DNA of 47,241 bases from Deltaproteobacteria bacterium (GTDB lineage: Bacteria; Bdellovibrionota_C; UBA2361; SZUA-149; JADZAE01), in the NCBI GenBank assembly GCA_020852715.1, contig JADZAE010000006.1, positions 1-47,241 of the forward strand. Reading direction: 5' to 3'. The notes under the pieces were generated by a model that saw only the letters and a program-made list of their open reading frames with translations, was not told the origin of the DNA and did no database searches. Below are positions 45,685-47,241 of the stretch, in pieces. Position 1 is the stretch's first letter; each line of letters starts with the position of its first letter. Made by a program: the position numbers and the translations under genes.

Positions 45685-45784
45685 TCCCTTGGTTGATGGT
45701 TCGCTACTAAAGTTTGCCTTGATACTATCTAGTAAAAATCCCCTTAAGGAGTCGGATAGCCACAACTAAATGCTGTTCATAGAA

Positions 45785-46309
45785 TTACTTAGGTCTAGGG
45801 CAAAACTTGGAAATTTCATCCCTATGTTCCGTTTCTTGGGAAGGTAATATCGCTTGCTTATCGCCATTGATGCTTAACTGAAGCTTAATTAAAGCATCAA
45901 GGACTGTTTCCGGACGTGGAGGACAGCCGGGGATGTACATATCAACCGGAATGATTTTATCGATTCCGGAAACGACAGAGTAATTATCGTAGAAACCGCC
46001 ACTGGAAGCGCAAGCACCAAAAGCAATGACCCATTTTGGTTCAGCCATTTGTTCATATACGCGACGTAACACCGGGGCCAGCTTATGATTAACAGTTCCC
46101 ACCACCCACAAAAGATCTGCTTGTCGAGGAGTAAAACGTGGGAGAGCTGCGCCAAAGCGGTCGGTATCATAGTGAGAACAACTAACAGACATAAATTCCA
46201 TCCCACAGCAAGCGGTGACAAAAGGGTAGGGAAACAACGAATACTTACGACACCAGCCGATGGCGGCATCCAGTTTGGTGGTAATAAAACTTTCTTCAGC
46301 TGTGAACAT
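45785..46309 (-). CDS. nuoB: NADH-quinone oxidoreductase subunit B, solitary
   Basis: 174 residues; carries the N2 iron-sulfur cluster that passes electrons to quinone in complex I. All four ligands are present: C34-C35 in [11 protein letters not shown]100 in FGACASSGG and C129 in [56 protein letters not shown] and the [14 protein letters not shown] block are typical. AGAGGT precedes the ATG. Oddly it stands alone: no nuoA upstream or nuoC downstream in this window, its neighbours being an anti-sigma-like gene and a convergent small membrane protein. The remaining subunits may be elsewhere, or this may be a relict or second copy. Confidence 0.9.
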   Translation of the reverse strand: MFTAEESFITTKLDAAIGWCRKYSLFPYPFVTACCGMEFMSVSCSHYDTDRFGAALPRFTPRQADLLWVVGTVNHKLAPVLRRVYEQMAEPKWVIAFGACASSGGFYDNYSVVSGIDKIIPVDMYIPGCPPRPETVLDALIKLQLSINGDKQAILPSQETEHRDEISKFCPRPK

Positions 46310-46378
46310 ATTTACCTCTAATCTTCGTCTCTACAATCAGTAGCAAAAATGAGGCAGTCATTAAAGAAGAAAATTGGG

Positions 46379-46774
46379 TCAAAGCCAAACCTTGAAAATA
46401 TTGGCTTCCCCAACTCGTTCATAGCTTTGCCTTTTACTTATATTGCGGACTAGATGTATGCCTAGCCCCCCTATGGGTCTGCCTTCAATGCCGGGGTTGA
46501 GGTCTAGTTGAGCGTGTTTTAGGGGATCAAAAGCCTGTCCATTGTCGCGAAAAATTAGACAAAAGCCATCATTATCAGTCGAACAAGAGACGTTAAAATC
46601 TTGTGCTTGATACCGATAAGCATGCTTATAAATATTGGTAACCACCTCTTCGACGATTAATTTCAGTTTGTTGATTTCCTCTGAATCTAACCCAACTGCG
46701 TTTGCTTCATCGATGGCAAAGATTACGACATCACGAAAGATGTTGGCGGAGCTGGTAAACGTTTGCTCTTTCAT
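46379..46774 (-). CDS. RsbW/SpoIIAB-like anti-sigma histidine-kinase-fold ATPase
   Basis: 131 residues, HATPase_c_2 type. The N-box is seen in LIVEEVVTNIYKHAYRY (about 40-56), the G1 box in FRDNGQAFDPL and the G2 box in GRPIGGLGIHLVRNI. Such kinases hold a sigma factor, or switch partners with a STAS antagonist they phosphorylate on Ser. The STAS gene is 14 bp upstream on the same strand, so the two form a partner-switching pair. No sigma factor or PP2C phosphatase is visible next to them; both would be needed elsewhere. Confidence 0.86.
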   Translation of the reverse strand: MKEQTFTSSANIFRDVVIFAIDEANAVGLDSEEINKLKLIVEEVVTNIYKHAYRYQAQDFNVSCSTDNDGFCLIFRDNGQAFDPLKHAQLDLNPGIEGRPIGGLGIHLVRNISKRQSYERVGEANIFKVWL

Positions 46775-46788
46775 TATTGAGTATCTGT

Positions 46789-47094
46789 TTAAATTTCACT
46801 GACATCATTGAGAAAAGTGAAAATCGCAGTGAAGCCTGCAATTTCAAAAATCTTTTTTATATGCGGTGGAACATTACATAAATAAACCTTTCCTTCTTTA
46901 GCATTAAGTACTTTTCCTAATCCCATAATAACCCGTAGCCCGGCACTAGATATGAATGTCAAGTCGGAGAGATTCAAAGCAACGTTTTTTTCATTTTCCA
47001 CAGCGTCTTTAAGTAACTCCTCAAACTCAATAACGATACCGGAATCAATATAGCGTTTTTCATAAATGCTGACCGTTAAGTATTGTGTTGACAA
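46789..47094 (-). CDS. STAS-domain anti-sigma factor antagonist
   Basis: 101 residues from a TTG start; likely partner of the downstream kinase. The STAS signature is LNLSDLTFISSAGLRVIMGL, in which S50 is the expected phosphorylation site (family DSxG; here SSAG, with Ser replacing the usual Asp before it). The N-terminal strand and turn (RYIDSGIVIEFEELLKD) are also typical. The first 18 bases overlap the end of the IS630 transposase frame. An insertion here may therefore have replaced the native start and promoter; no ATG start is available in frame. The protein still looks complete. Confidence 0.78.
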   Translation of the reverse strand: MSTQYLTVSIYEKRYIDSGIVIEFEELLKDAVENEKNVALNLSDLTFISSAGLRVIMGLGKVLNAKEGKVYLCNVPPHIKKIFEIAGFTAIFTFLNDVSEI

Positions 47095-47241
47095 AGAGTG
47101 ATTATCTCAGAATAAGCATTAACGAAGTAGGTGATAGCGGTAAAGACGCGTTGGGAAAGGACATCGATAGAATTACCAATGAAGCCGATAAAAAAGTTGG
47201 CTTTGAGAACCAGCCAGAGGCGCTCGATAGGATTTAGGTCT
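47076..47241 (-). mobile_element. IS630-family transposase, C-terminal fragment cut by the window edge
   Basis: The minus-strand frame entering at the right edge encodes DLNPIERLWLVLKANFF, the third catalytic block (Asp-Leu-Asn-Pro-Ile-Glu with the catalytic Glu) of IS630/Tc1-mariner DDE transposases, then IGNSIDVLSQRVFTAITYFV and a stop at 47076-47078. Only the last 54 residues are in view. Its end overlaps the STAS gene start by 18-19 bases, so the IS border probably lies within about 50 bases of 47094. Activity of the full copy cannot be judged. Confidence 0.78.

Noticed and set aside
1..47241. tRNA, rRNA genes and CRISPR arrays
   Set aside because: Scanning by eye found no T-loop plus acceptor pairs, no rRNA-like blocks and no spaced direct repeats.

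Overview
The window looks like part of a chromosome from a Gram-negative bacterium of the broad deltaproteobacterial type. The evidence is KdsA (Kdo/LPS synthesis), an Mla-type lipid transporter, lipoprotein signal peptides, a SurA/PpiD-like chaperone, a GatCAB operon and a small DUF4911-type protein beside ppiD. The base composition is AT-rich by eye. I cannot name a genus. Both window edges fall inside transposase genes (IS30 family on the left, IS630 family on the right), as expected where an assembly breaks in repeats.

Layout. 1-1130: IS30 and IS91 transposase remnants; the IS91 piece interrupts a SpoU-type RNA methyltransferase gene. 1154-5015 (-): sugar-nucleotide epimerase, a broken SGNH hydrolase and an F420-hydrogenase-beta-like flavo-iron-sulfur protein, a surface-polysaccharide type of neighbourhood. 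5100-10949 (+): a tight six-gene unit with a hexapeptide acyltransferase, an LPG-synthase-like membrane protein, a type III secretion/flagellar stator (SctL/FliH), its ATPase (SctN/FliI) and two unfamiliar envelope coiled-coil proteins. 10950-11445: non-coding, with a possible structured RNA plus terminator and a 130-bp element with inverted ends. 11446-20159: sigma-54 activator, ppiD, gatB-gatA-gatC and rnhB. 20206-29212: a decayed accessory tract in which six of eight genes carry premature stops and/or frameshifts; only a threonine aldolase and one lipoprotein gene are intact. 29349-32064: 5'-nucleotidase-like lipoprotein and an EamA transporter. 32193-41078: yraN, two glycosyltransferases, a small exported protein, the mlaEFD-like operon with its lipoprotein, and a large two-GT-domain/TPR protein. 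41083-47094: tcdA-like, tatD and kdsA, then a MoxR-type AAA+ ATPase, a solitary nuoB and an anti-sigma/anti-anti-sigma pair.

How it fits together. Core envelope and translation genes are intact, while surface or exported functions (SGNH enzyme, a large beta-rich surface protein, exported proteins, lipoproteins, an AAA/DUF4143 ATPase) are being lost. Every premature stop can be derived from a Gln, Arg or Trp codon by one C-to-T or G-to-A change, and most frameshifts sit in short homopolymers. Together with several IS remnants this suggests relaxed selection, as in a lineage that recently became host-associated; sequencing error is a competing explanation for the homopolymer indels. The best candidate for something new is the 6945-10949 unit: an export ATPase and stator without any other export gene in view, followed directly by two unfamiliar envelope coiled-coil proteins.
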